Origin: Nocardia rhizosphaerihabitans
GTDB taxonomy: Bacteria > Actinomycetota > Actinomycetes > Mycobacteriales > Mycobacteriaceae
Assembly (NCBI RefSeq): GCF_014646295.1
Contig: NZ_BMNE01000002.1
Location: forward strand, 745,440-809,439
DNA: 64,000 nt
Reading direction: 5' to 3'
Shown in pieces: positions 46,666 through 55,534 of this stretch. The stretch's first letter is position 1. Every line of letters starts with the position of its first letter. The notes beneath the pieces were generated by a model. It made no database searches and had not been told where the DNA came from. It saw nothing but the letters and a program-made list of their open reading frames with translations. Position numbers and translations under genes: made by a program.

Positions 46666-46994
46666 GACTGACCACCCGCGGGGTAGGTCCGGTCGAGCTC
46701 ATCGGCCAGCGCCTTGTCGGTGGTGCGGTATACCTGCGCCACCTTGGTCAGTTCGGTCGCGGCCGCCTCGGCGAGTGTTCCCAGCGTGGCGTAGTTCGGC
46801 GCGAGTTTGCTGTGCGCCTCGCCGACGGCGCTGAGCCCAGTACGGATCAGACCGCCGTCGCCCCACACCGTGCTGTCCAGTACCAGCCACTTCTCCAGAT
46901 AGGTCGCGACATTCGCGTTGGCTTCGGCGAGTGTCTTCAAACTCGCGGCGAACGTGTCCACCGCATCTGGATCGACCTTGAAAATCTCCGACAT
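46662..46994 (-). CDS. EspC-like type VII secretion target
   Basis: 110 aa, ATG at 46994 with GGAAGGGGG upstream; a longer frame start is rejected. The fold is two helices: VDPDAVDTFAASLKTLAEANANVATYLEKW, then a VWGDGG turn (W44), then a second helix ending in VYRTTDKALADELD. That end carries the general type VII export signal Y-x3-D (Y89, D93). EspC/ExcreT-type proteins are ESX substrates or co-substrates that travel as a heterodimer with a WXG partner, here probably the coupled 46665-45940 product. Confidence 0.82.
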   Translation of the reverse strand: MSEIFKVDPDAVDTFAASLKTLAEANANVATYLEKWLVLDSTVWGDGGLIRTGLSAVGEAHSKLAPNYATLGTLAEAAATELTKVAQVYRTTDKALADELDRTYPAGGQS

Positions 46995-47078
46995 CGAGCC
47001 CCCTTCCCGGCGGTGAAGCCGGAAGCCGCGTGTACGTCGGAGCACCTTCACAGAGGGGGCCTGCTCGGTGCAAACGCC

Positions 47079-47939
47079 TCAGATTCGGGGGAGGTCCGAG
47101 GGCTTGGGGGCGAGGCCGCTCGAATACGAGCCCGACCACGCCATCACGTTGGCGACGTAGGCCATCGAGTTGTTGTAGCGCAGGATCGCCTTGGACTGCT
47201 GGGAGAGGTCGCGCATGTTCAGGCCGCCGTCGCAGAGGTAGCGGCCCGCGGTGAGGGCCGCGTCGAACAGGTTCTGCGGGTCGGCGACACCGTCACCGTT
47301 GCCGTCGGCGGCGTAGCGGTGCCAGGTCTCGGGCAGGAACTGCATGGGGCCGATGGCGCGGTCGTAGCCGCCGAGGCCGTCGAGCTCGCCGCCGTCGCTG
47401 TCGTAGATGACGTTGTTGCCGTACAGGCTGCCGTCGAGGACCGGGCCGTAGACGGCCTTGATCGGGTTGCCGTCGGCGTCGGCTTTGCCGTAGGCGTGGG
47501 TGGATTCGACGCGGCCGATGCCTGCCAGCAGCGACCAGGACATCCCGCAGTGCGGATTCTCCACGGCCAGTTGCTCTTCGGCGCTCTGGTAGGCGGCGAC
47601 CGCGATACCGGGAATGCCGAGCGGGCCGGCGGGGAGATCGGCCGAAGCCCGATCATCCGGCAGCGCAACGGTTTTCACCACCGGGTCGGCGGAGGGGGAC
47701 TGACGAGCCTCCGCGTGCGCGACCTCGGCGATATCGACGGCCTGGGGCGCTGCGACGAGCTCGGGCGCGGCCTCCGGATCGACACCGGGCAGGTCGTGCT
47801 CGACGGCCGCGGTGCTGGTGGTCGTCGCGTCGGTCGCGGCGGCGGTAACGGCCACGAGTCCGGCGGGGACCAATCCGGTCAATGCGATGAGCGAGCTACG
47901 TCGAACCGTCGTAGCAGGCTGTTTCCGATGACGACCCAC
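47079..47939 (-). CDS. Lytic murein transglycosylase (SLT_2/MltB-like), Rv1230c-like
   Basis: 286 aa, GTG at 47939 with GAGGAGGG upstream. An N-terminal signal-like helix (SLIALTGLVPAGLVAVTAA) and an Ala/Asp-rich spacer precede the catalytic domain: PHCGMSWSLLAGIGRVESTHAYG with catalytic E145, FLPETWHRYAADGNGDGVADPQNLFDAA and YNNSMAYVANVMAWSG. The DGNGDGVAD loop resembles a calcium-binding DxDxDG site. It cleaves glycan strands of peptidoglycan in the envelope. It is paralogous and adjacent to the next gene. Confidence 0.9.
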   Translation of the reverse strand: MGRHRKQPATTVRRSSLIALTGLVPAGLVAVTAAATDATTTSTAAVEHDLPGVDPEAAPELVAAPQAVDIAEVAHAEARQSPSADPVVKTVALPDDRASADLPAGPLGIPGIAVAAYQSAEEQLAVENPHCGMSWSLLAGIGRVESTHAYGKADADGNPIKAVYGPVLDGSLYGNNVIYDSDGGELDGLGGYDRAIGPMQFLPETWHRYAADGNGDGVADPQNLFDAALTAGRYLCDGGLNMRDLSQQSKAILRYNNSMAYVANVMAWSGSYSSGLAPKPSDLPRI

Positions 47940-48035
47940 TGTGTGGTGCCCTCCTCAACCGTGTTGGATGAGAAGAGATTACCGCACCCGAGATCTTTTT
48001 GTTACCCCTCCGTGATCTGAATATCGGTTTGATTT

Positions 48036-49439
48036 CTACGGGGCCGGGGGACCGGGCGGCAGCGGGATGACGATGTTGAACGGCAGCGTGATCCCGGGCT
48101 GCTGAGTGGGAGCCACCGGGGCGGGTTCGGCGGGTGCGGGTTCGGCGGGCGCAGGCTCCTCGGTCGGCGCGATGCCCGGTTCGGGCGTCTTCTCCGGTTC
48201 CTCGGTCGCGGGCGCCTTGGGGGGTGCGGGCTCCCCGGTCGCGGCAGGCGTGCACACGGGCGCGGTGGCCTGCTGCTCGGGCTGGGCCGGATCCTTCGGC
48301 GCCGCGGCACCGAAGGTCTGCTCGACCGGGCGCTGTTCCGGCTCGAGCGGGTTCGGCATCTGGGCAGGCACCGGCTCGCTCACGCAGACCTCGGGCGCGG
48401 GCGCGACCGGCGCCGGGCAGAAGATGCCGCAGGGGATCGGCGGCAGACCGGGCAGCGTGATCATCACCTGCGTCGGCGTGGTGACCTTCGGCGTGTTGGG
48501 CGGCAGCTGATTGGTCGTCGACGGCGGCGCCGCGGTGACCGGCGCGTCGGTGGCGGCGGCCAGTACATTGGGCGAGACCAGCGGCGCGCTGCCCGGCGGC
48601 ACGATGTCGGGGGAGATGGTCACCTGACTCGGCGCGCCACCGGTCCGGTACGCCGCCGACCAGCTCAGCACATTGGCCGCGTAGGACATCGAGTTGTTGT
48701 AGCGCAGCACCGCCCGTAGCTCCTGGGAGGCCTCGCGCAGGTTCATGCCGCCCGAGCACAGGTACTTGCCCGCGGCGAGCGCGGCGTCGAAGACATTGTG
48801 CGGATCGGCGGTACCGTCCCCGTTGCCGTCGGCCGAGTACAGCGCCCAGGTGCTCGGCAGGAACTGCATCGGGCCGACCGCGCGGACGAATCCGCCGTCG
48901 GCTTCCCTGATGACCTCGTTGCCCGGCAGCGTGCCGTCGAGCGCAGGTCCGAAGATCGGGGTGGTGGAGGTGCCCGCCGCGTCGGTGCGGCCGCTGCTGG
49001 CGTGCCCGGATTCGATGCGGCCGATGCCCGCCAGCAGGTTCCAGGTGAGCCCGCAGCCCGGCTGCGCGGTCTCCATCGCGAGTTCGGCATTGCGGTAGGC
49101 GGCGAGCACGATCTCCGGGATGCCCAGCGCGCCGCTGCCGGTGGGTAGCGAAATGCTGTGCAGCGGAACGGTTCCGGCGAAGGGCGCCAGGTTGTTCGCC
49201 GACGGCGTGAGCGCGCGCAGCTTGCGCGGCGCCTCCTGCGCGATCGGCAGCAGCCCGACGATCTCGGACGGATCGGTCTCGGGGGTGTCCTCGGTGGTGC
49301 TCGCCGTCGCGGCCAGCAGCGCTTCCGGCGCGGTCGGCGCGGTGCTGGGAGTCGCGGTCTGCACGGTCGACCCGGAGGCGACGAGTCCGGCGACGACAAG
49401 GGCCGACATTGTTATCGGAGCAGAGATTCGCACGGCCAC
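48036..49439 (-). CDS. Lytic transglycosylase paralogue with Pro/Glu-rich C-terminal tail
   Basis: 467 aa from GTG 49439, behind AAAGGG. A signal helix (MSALVVAGLVASGSTV) and spacer precede an SLT_2 domain (PGCGLTWNLLAGIGRIESGHASSG with E143; FLPSTWALYSADGNGDGTADPHNVFDAA). After residue about 290 the protein changes to a low-complexity tail with TEEPEKTPEPG and repeated PAEPA units, and a few cysteines (PCGIFCPAPVAPAPEVCVSEP). The tail could span or bind the cell wall. It is upstream of and probably co-transcribed with its paralogue. Confidence 0.88.
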   Translation of the reverse strand: MAVRISAPITMSALVVAGLVASGSTVQTATPSTAPTAPEALLAATASTTEDTPETDPSEIVGLLPIAQEAPRKLRALTPSANNLAPFAGTVPLHSISLPTGSGALGIPEIVLAAYRNAELAMETAQPGCGLTWNLLAGIGRIESGHASSGRTDAAGTSTTPIFGPALDGTLPGNEVIREADGGFVRAVGPMQFLPSTWALYSADGNGDGTADPHNVFDAALAAGKYLCSGGMNLREASQELRAVLRYNNSMSYAANVLSWSAAYRTGGAPSQVTISPDIVPPGSAPLVSPNVLAAATDAPVTAAPPSTTNQLPPNTPKVTTPTQVMITLPGLPPIPCGIFCPAPVAPAPEVCVSEPVPAQMPNPLEPEQRPVEQTFGAAAPKDPAQPEQQATAPVCTPAATGEPAPPKAPATEEPEKTPEPGIAPTEEPAPAEPAPAEPAPVAPTQQPGITLPFNIVIPLPPGPPAP

Positions 49440-49545
49440 CAACCCTTTACGTCGAAGCAGCGGCGCCGCAGAGTCCCCCTCCGGCCCGCCCGGAACAACG
49501 TGATCCAGGTTACCTACCGGTCAGGTAGTTGTAGAGCATTTCCGG

Positions 49546-50136
49546 TTACTCGTCTGAACCAGCTGGCGAAACCGGGGCAGGAGAGGGTGTTTGACCGGAG
49601 GTTTTCTTGCGAACGGCTTTTCGCTTCTTCTCCGTCTTCGGCGCGCCGTCCGGTGTCGTGACCGCGTCGATCCGGTCGAGCACTTCCTTGATCTCCTCGA
49701 GCTCGCGGCGCAGGTAGTCGCGGGTGGCGACGTCGCCGACGGCCAGGCGCAGCGAGGCCAGCTCGCGGGCCAGGAATTCGGTGTCGGCCTTGGTTTGCGC
49801 CGCCCGGGTGCGGTCCTCTTCGAGCGAGACCTTGTCCCGGTTGTCCTGCCGGTTCTGGGCCAGCAGGATCAGCGGCGCCGCGTAGGCGGCCTGGGTGGAG
49901 AACGCCAGGTTGAGCAGGATGAACGGGTACGGGTCCCAGCGCAGCGCGACCACGAACACATTGAGGATGATCCACACGATGACGATCACCGTCTGGATCG
50001 CCAGATACCGCCCCGTCCCGAGGAACCGGGCGACCTTCTCGCTGCTGCTCGCGAACGCCTCGGAATCCCAGTCGAGGGAAAAGCGCGAGCCGACCGGCGT
50101 TTCCAGCCGCGCACGGGCCGGGTTCTTCTCACTCAC
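49546..50136 (-). CDS. DUF1003 family membrane protein (Rv1231c-like)
   Basis: 196 aa, GTG at 50136 overlapping the previous stop (GTGA) with GGGAGG upstream. Two membrane helices (AIQTVIVIVWIILNVFVVAL and PFILLNLAFSTQAAYAAPLILLAQ) and the DUF1003 signature (NRQDNRDKVSLEEDRTRAAQTKADTEFLARELASL) are present, followed by a coiled-coil and a Lys/Pro-rich tail. It is coupled to the MgtE_N/CBS gene, as Rv1231c is to Rv1232c, hinting at a shared role in magnesium or ion handling. Confidence 0.93.
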   Translation of the reverse strand: MSEKNPARARLETPVGSRFSLDWDSEAFASSSEKVARFLGTGRYLAIQTVIVIVWIILNVFVVALRWDPYPFILLNLAFSTQAAYAAPLILLAQNRQDNRDKVSLEEDRTRAAQTKADTEFLARELASLRLAVGDVATRDYLRRELEEIKEVLDRIDAVTTPDGAPKTEKKRKAVRKKTSGQTPSPAPVSPAGSDE

Positions 50137-51446
50137 GACGTGCCTCCCTCCGAACGGAGCATGCTCGCCTCGGCATGAGCCGACGGTGGCTCCTCTTCTT
50201 CGCGCCAGTCCTCCGGCAGCAGGTGATCGAGGACATCGTCGACGGTCACCGCGCCGAGCAGATGATTCTCCGCGTCGACGACCGGCCCGCACACCAGGTT
50301 GTAGGTGGCGAAGTAGCGGGTCACCGCCGAGAGCGGCAGCTCCGGTGACAGCGGTGTCAGATCGGTGTCGAGTATCCCGCCGACCAGGTGCGCCGGCGGT
50401 TCCCGCAGCAGCTGCTGGATGTGCGCGCACCCCAGATAGCGGCCGGTCGGGGTCGCGGTCGGCGGCCGGACGACGAAGACCATCGACGCAAGGGCGGGCG
50501 TGAGATCGGGATCGCGGACCCGGGCCAGCGCCTCGGCGACGGTGGTGGACGGGCTGAGCACAATGGGTTTCGGCGTCATCAGACCGCCCGCGGTGTCGGG
50601 GGAGTGCGCCAGCAGCCTGCGGACCGGCTCGGATTCCTCCGGATCCATCAGGGCCAGCAGCGATTCGGCTTCGCTCTCGGGCAGTTCGCCGAGCAGGTCG
50701 GCGGCGTCGTCGGGGTCCATCGCCTCGAGCACGTCGGCGGCGCGGCGCACCTCGAGATGGCCGAGCAGATCGACCTGGTCGTCGTCGGGCAGCTCCTGGA
50801 CGACATCGGCGAGGCGTTCGTCGTCGAAGGCGATCGCCACCTCGATGCGGCGTTTCTCCGGCAGCTCGCGCAACCGGTGGGCGACGTCGGCCGCGCGCAG
50901 GCCCTCGAACTGTTCGAGCAGGGTGGTGACGTCCTGGCCCGGCCTGCCGACTTCGGCGGGTGTCAGGCCCTCGACCTGCGACCAGTCGACCACGTGCACG
51001 GTGCGTCTGCGCCCGATCCGGCGATGCCCGCGCACGGCGACCCGGCCGACCACCCAATCCCTGGTTCTGGTCTGTTCGATGCCGAGATCGGCCACGTAGA
51101 CGTCGACGCCGTTCAGATCCGGCAGACCGGGATCGTCGACCCGCACCTGGGAGTCGACGATCTGGGCCATGGCCAGCAGCTCGCCGGGGCGCTGGGCGAA
51201 GCGCCGCAGGCTCACGGTGCCGGTGTTCAGGGTGACGATGCCCGGCTCGATCGCGGTCACCCGCAGCATCGGCACGAAAATCCGCCGCCGGGTGACCAAT
51301 TCGACGACCATGCCGTGCACCCGTGGCTGCTGACGCCCGTGCCGCACGGCCACGACGACGTCGCGGACCCGGCCGATAGACTCCCCGTCCGGACCCAGCA
51401 CCGTCAGACCGGCGAGCCGGGCGACGTACACCCTGGTGGTTGCCAT
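50133..51446 (-). CDS. MgtE_N/CBS-domain protein with PRC-barrel (Rv1232c-like)
   Basis: 437 aa, ATG at 51446. Order: PRC-barrel-like N-terminus (VARLAGLTVLGPDGESIGRVRDVVVAV), an MgtE N-domain of acidic helical repeats (LEQFEGLRAADVAHRLRELP, DDDQVDLLGHLEVRRAADVLEAMDPDDAADLLGELP) and a CBS pair (HSPDTAGGLMTPKPIVLSPSTTVAEAL; CGPVVDAENHLLGAVTVDDVLDHLL). The MgtE transmembrane domain is absent, so it is a cytosolic Mg2+-sensing regulator and not a channel. It forms a coupled pair with the DUF1003 gene. Confidence 0.93.
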   Translation of the reverse strand: MATTRVYVARLAGLTVLGPDGESIGRVRDVVVAVRHGRQQPRVHGMVVELVTRRRIFVPMLRVTAIEPGIVTLNTGTVSLRRFAQRPGELLAMAQIVDSQVRVDDPGLPDLNGVDVYVADLGIEQTRTRDWVVGRVAVRGHRRIGRRRTVHVVDWSQVEGLTPAEVGRPGQDVTTLLEQFEGLRAADVAHRLRELPEKRRIEVAIAFDDERLADVVQELPDDDQVDLLGHLEVRRAADVLEAMDPDDAADLLGELPESEAESLLALMDPEESEPVRRLLAHSPDTAGGLMTPKPIVLSPSTTVAEALARVRDPDLTPALASMVFVVRPPTATPTGRYLGCAHIQQLLREPPAHLVGGILDTDLTPLSPELPLSAVTRYFATYNLVCGPVVDAENHLLGAVTVDDVLDHLLPEDWREEEEPPSAHAEASMLRSEGGTS

Positions 51447-51479
51447 GACCCTCAGGCTAGGCCACACGAGGAGGAGCCC

Positions 51480-52436
51480 ATGAAGCCCCGCCGATCGGTG
51501 CTTGCCGTCCCCGGCAGCAATCCCAAGATGATCGCCAAGGCCAAGGGCCTGCCGGTGGACGAGGTCTTTCTCGACCTCGAGGACGCCGTCGCGCCCGGCG
51601 CAAAGAGCGCGGCGCGGGCGAATATCGTCGCCGCGCTGAACGAACCGGGCTGGGGATCGCAGCTGCGGGTGGTCCGGGTCAACGACTGGACCACCGAGTG
51701 GACCTTCGCCGATGTGATCACGGTGGTCGAGGGCGCTGGCGCGGTGCTCGACGCGATCCTGCTGCCCAAGGTGACCGACGCGAGTCAGGTGCAGGCGCTG
51801 GATCTGCTGCTGACGCAGCTGGAGAAGGCGAGCGGGCTCGAGGTCGGGCGGATCGGGATCGAGCCGCAGATCGAGAACGCCATGGGCCTGCGCAATATCG
51901 ACGCGATCGCCACCGCGAGCCCGCGCGTGCAGACGCTGGTGTTCGGCCCTGCCGATTTCATGGCCAGCATCAATATGCGCACGCTGGTGGTCGGCGAGCA
52001 GCCGGAGGGCTACGACGTCGGTGACGCCTACCACCACATCCTGATGACCATCCTGCTCGCCGCCCGCGCGCACGGCATCCAGGCGATCGACGGTCCCTAC
52101 CTGCAGGTTCGCGATGTCGACGGGTTCCGGCGGGCGGCCGGGCGTACCGCCGCACTGGGTTTCGACGGCAAGTGGGTGTTGCACCCCGACCAGATCGACG
52201 CGTGCAACGAGATCTTCAGCCCGCGCCAAGCCGATTACGACCGCGCCGAGCTGATCCTGGAGGCCTACGCCTTCCACACCTCCGAGGCGGGCGGCGCGCG
52301 TGGCGCCGTCATGCTGGGCGATGAGATGATCGACGAAGCCAGCGCGAAGATGGCGCAGGTCATAGCGGAGAAGGGCCGAACTGCCGGAATGACGCGCACA
52401 ACGCGTTTCACTCCGCCACAGCCGGTCCAGAACTAG
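51480..52436 (+). CDS. HpcH/HpaI-family aldolase, CitE/malyl-CoA lyase-like
   Basis: 318 aa, ATG 51480 with GAGGAG seven bases upstream; longer in-frame extensions overlap the divergent gene. TIM-barrel motifs: RRSVLAVPGSNPKMIAKA, DEVFLDLEDAVAPGAK (Mg-binding), GIEPQIENAMGLRNIDAIA, LVFGPADFMASI and GFDGKWVLHPDQIDACNEIF. The C-terminal extension matches malyl-CoA/beta-methylmalyl-CoA lyases more than citrate-lyase beta subunits; citrate lyase alpha/gamma genes are absent. It likely cleaves or condenses a CoA-linked C4-C5 acid with glyoxylate. Substrate is not determined. Confidence 0.9.
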   Translation: MKPRRSVLAVPGSNPKMIAKAKGLPVDEVFLDLEDAVAPGAKSAARANIVAALNEPGWGSQLRVVRVNDWTTEWTFADVITVVEGAGAVLDAILLPKVTDASQVQALDLLLTQLEKASGLEVGRIGIEPQIENAMGLRNIDAIATASPRVQTLVFGPADFMASINMRTLVVGEQPEGYDVGDAYHHILMTILLAARAHGIQAIDGPYLQVRDVDGFRRAAGRTAALGFDGKWVLHPDQIDACNEIFSPRQADYDRAELILEAYAFHTSEAGGARGAVMLGDEMIDEASAKMAQVIAEKGRTAGMTRTTRFTPPQPVQN

Positions 52437-52448
52437 CAGAATGGGACT

Positions 52449-52943
52449 ATGACGAATCCCTTGGGCAACCCGAATCGCGGACGGCAGGCGTTGCCGACGC
52501 CGCCGTCGGGCTGGCCGGTCGGCTCGTATCCGACCTACGCCGAGGCGCAGCGCGCGGTCGACTACCTGGCCGACGGGCAGTTCCCGGTGCAGGACGTGAC
52601 CATCGTCGGCGTCGACCTCATGCAGGTGGAGCGGGTGCTGTACCGGCTCACCTGGGGCAAGGTCATCGGCGGCGGCGTGGTGTCGGGCGCCTGGCTCGGC
52701 CTGTTCCTCGGCCTGCTGCTGAGCCTGTTCACCACCACCGGCGGCGCGCTCGGGCCGCTGGTCGTCGGCCTGGTCGGTGGCATCGTGTTCGGCGTGATCA
52801 CCACCTCGATCCCGTACGCGGCCACCAAGGGCCAGCGTGACTTCGCCTCGTCCATGCAACTGGTCGCGGGCCGCTACGACGTGCTGTGCGACCCGAAGAC
52901 CGCCGAGCGCGCCCGCGACATGCTGGCCCGATTGGCCCTGTGA
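52449..52943 (+). CDS. General stress protein 17M-like membrane protein (Rv1234-like)
   Basis: 164 aa, ATG 52449. An N-terminal soluble module (GSYPTYAEAQRAVDYLADGQFPVQDVTIVGVDLMQVE), then a Gly-rich pair of membrane helices (GGGVVSGAWLGLFLGLLLSLF and LVVGLVGGIVFGVITTSIPYA), then a short helical tail (RYDVLCDPKTAERARDML). This is the general-stress/DUF1269-like family annotated in actinobacteria; Rv1234 is at the same place. Role unknown, perhaps envelope stress. Confidence 0.92.
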   Translation: MTNPLGNPNRGRQALPTPPSGWPVGSYPTYAEAQRAVDYLADGQFPVQDVTIVGVDLMQVERVLYRLTWGKVIGGGVVSGAWLGLFLGLLLSLFTTTGGALGPLVVGLVGGIVFGVITTSIPYAATKGQRDFASSMQLVAGRYDVLCDPKTAERARDMLARLAL

Positions 52944-52947
52944 CGCA

Positions 52948-53529
52948 ATGGATGTGGTGAATTCGGTCCGCACCGCGGTGCTGGACCATTACGGCGTCGA
53001 GCGGGCGCAGGTCGACTCGGCCTCGGTCACCTTCCTCGGGCTGGAGCCGATCGAGATCCTGCGCATCCCTGGCGAGGACGCGATCCACTACGCCACCCTG
53101 GGCGGATCACGGCACCCGATGGGCGATCCGGCCGACCTGCTCGCCGACCCCGTGCGCGGCCCGCGCGCCGAGCTGGTGCTGACGCTGCTGGCCGGCGCCG
53201 GACCGCAGGCGGGCGTCGCGCGCACGCTGGGTGTCCTCGTCGCGACGCCGTCGGTGGAAGGCGTTGTGCTGCAAGCCGACGCGCTGCTGGACCTGGGCGA
53301 ACCGCTGTGGCACAACGCCGGCTTCACCGCGGTCCTGCTCGGCGAGAGCGACATCACCGAGGTGGCGCTGCCCGAACCCGCCGATCCGGTGCGCTATCTC
53401 AGCGTCACCCCGATCACCGCGACCGAGGCCGCCTGGGTGCGCGTGCGCGGTGCGCAGGCGCTGCGCGATGCGTGGTCCGAGGCCGGTATCGATGTGCGCG
53501 ACCCCGCTCGGGGCGCGGTGAACCTCTAG
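52948..53529 (+). CDS. Suppressor-of-fused (SUFU)-domain-like protein
   Basis: 193 aa, ATG 52948, five bases after the previous stop. The pattern (IEILRIPGEDAIHYATLGGSRHPM, RAELVLTLLAGAG..., LGVLVATPSVEGVVLQADALLDLGEPLW, LLGESDITEVALPEP, YLSVTPITATEAAWVRVRGAQAL) is that of bacterial SUFU-domain proteins, cytosolic and often linked to toxin-immunity or unknown housekeeping roles. No partner toxin is seen here. It shares the CTAG stop with corA. Confidence 0.72.
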   Translation: MDVVNSVRTAVLDHYGVERAQVDSASVTFLGLEPIEILRIPGEDAIHYATLGGSRHPMGDPADLLADPVRGPRAELVLTLLAGAGPQAGVARTLGVLVATPSVEGVVLQADALLDLGEPLWHNAGFTAVLLGESDITEVALPEPADPVRYLSVTPITATEAAWVRVRGAQALRDAWSEAGIDVRDPARGAVNL

Positions 53530-54594
53530 ATCCACTTGTTGCGGCGGAAACTGCGGAACAGCACGGCGCACAACACCACCATGACCGCCACCACCACCGG
53601 GTACGCCCACGGCTGGTGCAGTTCCCACATGTAGTCGAAGTTCATGCCGTAGACACCGGCGATCATGGTCGGCACCGCGGCCATGGCGGCGTAGGCCGCG
53701 ATCTTGCGCATGTCGGTGTTCTGCTGGACGCTGATCTTGGCCAGCGCCGCGTTGACCAGGCCGCTCAGCGCTTCGTCGAAGTAGGCGATGTGCTCGGTGA
53801 CATTGGTGTGGTGGTCGGCGACGTCGCGCAGATAGCGGCGAATCTCCTTGGGTACCGGCATTTCCTGGTCGTGCACCAGGTACTGCAGCGGCGGCCCCAA
53901 CGGCGAGACCGCCCGGCGCAGTTCCACCACCTCCCGCTTGAGCTGGTAGATCGCGCCGATGCCGACTTTCGAGGCCGGGGTGAACACCGCCTCCTCCATC
54001 TCGTCGATATCGGACTCGACCGATTCGGCGACATCGACGTAGGAGTCGACGACGTGGTCGGCGACGGCGTGCAGCACCGACACCGGGCCGAGTCGCAGGT
54101 GATCGGGCCTGCCCTCCAGTTCGCGGCGCACCCCGGCCAGTCCGGTGTGCTCGCCGTGGCGGACGGTGATCGCGAAGTGGGCGCCGGTGAAGACCATGAT
54201 GTCGCCGGTCTCGACGATCTCGCTGATGGCGTGGATGTCGTGCTCGACGTAGCTGACGGTACGCATCACCAGGAACAGGGTGTTGTCGTAGCGCTCCAGC
54301 TTGGGGCGCTGGCGGCCGTGGACCGTGTCCTCCGCCGCCAGGGGGTGCAGGCCGAAGATCTGGGCGACATCGGTCATCTGCCCTTCGTCCGGATCATGCA
54401 GGCCGAGCCAGACGAACCCGTCCTCGGTCTTGCCCGCCTCGGTCAGCGCCTGCTGCGGGGTGAAATGTCCGGGCACTCGCTTGCCGTCGACGTAGACGCC
54501 GCAGTCGACGATCGCGCGCGCCGTCGGCACCGGGATCCGCGGCCGCGGTGACCCCGGCCTGCTCGGCCCGCGAAACGACGGCATCTGCGGTAGG
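53526..54594 (-). CDS. corA: CorA family Mg2+/Co2+ transporter
   Basis: 356 aa from ATG 54594 (MPSFRGP), which leaves space for promoters before the divergent PHP gene; a GTG at 54647 would extend it by 17-18 residues. A large cytoplasmic domain (GFVWLGLHDPDEGQMTDVAQIFGLHPLAAEDTVHGRQRPKLERYDN) is followed by the signature GMN motif at the end of TM1 (MIAGVYGMNFDYM) and TM2 (YPVVVAVMVVLCAVLF). It assembles as a pentameric Mg2+ channel. Orthologue of Rv1239c. It is unusually close to the other magnesium-linked genes (MgtE_N/CBS, DUF1003). Confidence 0.93.
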
Positions 54595-54679
54595 GAGGGC
54601 ACGACCTGGATGCTACGGCCAACTGCCGAGTCGGCCCAGGACTGCACCTCCGCCGAGACCGCACTGTAAGACTGAGGGT

Positions 54680-55534
54680 GTGCGCATCGATCTGCATACC
54701 CATTCGACGGCCTCCGACGGCACGGACAGCCCGGCCGAGCTGGTGCGTCGCGCCGCCGCGGCCGGCCTCGACGTCGTCGCGATCACCGACCACGACACGA
54801 CCGCGGGCTGGGCCGAGGCCGAGGCGGCGCGTCCGCCGGGGCTGACGCTGGTACGCGGCATGGAGATGTCGTGCCAGGGGATGGGCGAGGACGGCAGGCC
54901 CGTCCCGGTGCACCTGCTGGCGTACCTGTTCGACCCCACCGACGCCGGTTTCGCCGAGGAACGCGAGCGGCTGCGCGCCGAACGGGTGGCCAGGGTGCGC
55001 GCGATGGCCGACAAGATGGTGGCCGACGGCCTGCCCATCGATCCCGACGCGGTGCTGGCCGGCGCCGGTCCCGCGGCGGGCCGCCCGCATCTGGCGCGGG
55101 CGCTGGTCGCGGCGGGCGTGGTCGACAGCGTCGACGCCGCGTTCCTGGAACTGCTCGCCCCGCACGGTCCGTACTACGCGGAGAAGGCCGACACCCCGCT
55201 GACCAGGGCGGTCCAGCTGATCGCCGCCGCTGGTGGCGTCAGCGTGGTGGCCCATGTGCGCGCACGCAAGCGCGGCAGGCTGCTCGCGCTCGACGAGATC
55301 AGGGAGCTGGCGGCGCTCGGGCTGGGTGGGCTCGAGATCGATCACCCGGACCATTCCGACGCCGATCGCGCGGTGCTGACCGATCTTTCGGCCGAGCTCG
55401 GCCTGCTGCGGACCGGCTCGTCGGACTATCACGGCAGCAACAAGACCATCGAGATCGGCGCCTGCCGGACCGATCCCGAACAGTTCGAGGCGCTGATCGG
55501 CAAGGCGAGCGGGGTGCCGGTGATCGCCCCGTGA
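54680..55534 (+). CDS. PHP-domain metal-dependent phosphoesterase
   Basis: 284 aa, GTG 54680 (VRIDLHTHSTASDGT). Metal ligands: H-x-H (LHTHSTASDG), AITDHDTTAGW, an internal Glu (RGMEMSCQG), VVAHVRAR, and GSSDYHG. The family includes 5'-3' exoribonuclease/nucleoside bisphosphatase (RNase AM, YciV), so it probably hydrolyses phosphate from nucleotide 3',5'-bisphosphates or short oligonucleotides. A TAAGACT -10-like box five bases upstream of the GTG suggests a leaderless message. Its stop overlaps the next gene (GTGA). Confidence 0.9.
   Translation: MRIDLHTHSTASDGTDSPAELVRRAAAAGLDVVAITDHDTTAGWAEAEAARPPGLTLVRGMEMSCQGMGEDGRPVPVHLLAYLFDPTDAGFAEERERLRAERVARVRAMADKMVADGLPIDPDAVLAGAGPAAGRPHLARALVAAGVVDSVDAAFLELLAPHGPYYAEKADTPLTRAVQLIAAAGGVSVVAHVRARKRGRLLALDEIRELAALGLGGLEIDHPDHSDADRAVLTDLSAELGLLRTGSSDYHGSNKTIEIGACRTDPEQFEALIGKASGVPVIAP

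Noticed and set aside
47940..48035. Possible c-di-AMP (ydaO) riboswitch upstream of the transglycosylase gene
   Set aside because: Such riboswitches often precede wall hydrolases in actinobacteria, but the 96-base spacer is too short and lacks the conserved core.
53307..54551. 414-codon forward open frame opposite corA
   Set aside because: It begins inside the SUFU-like gene, and corA on the reverse strand has the GMN motif.
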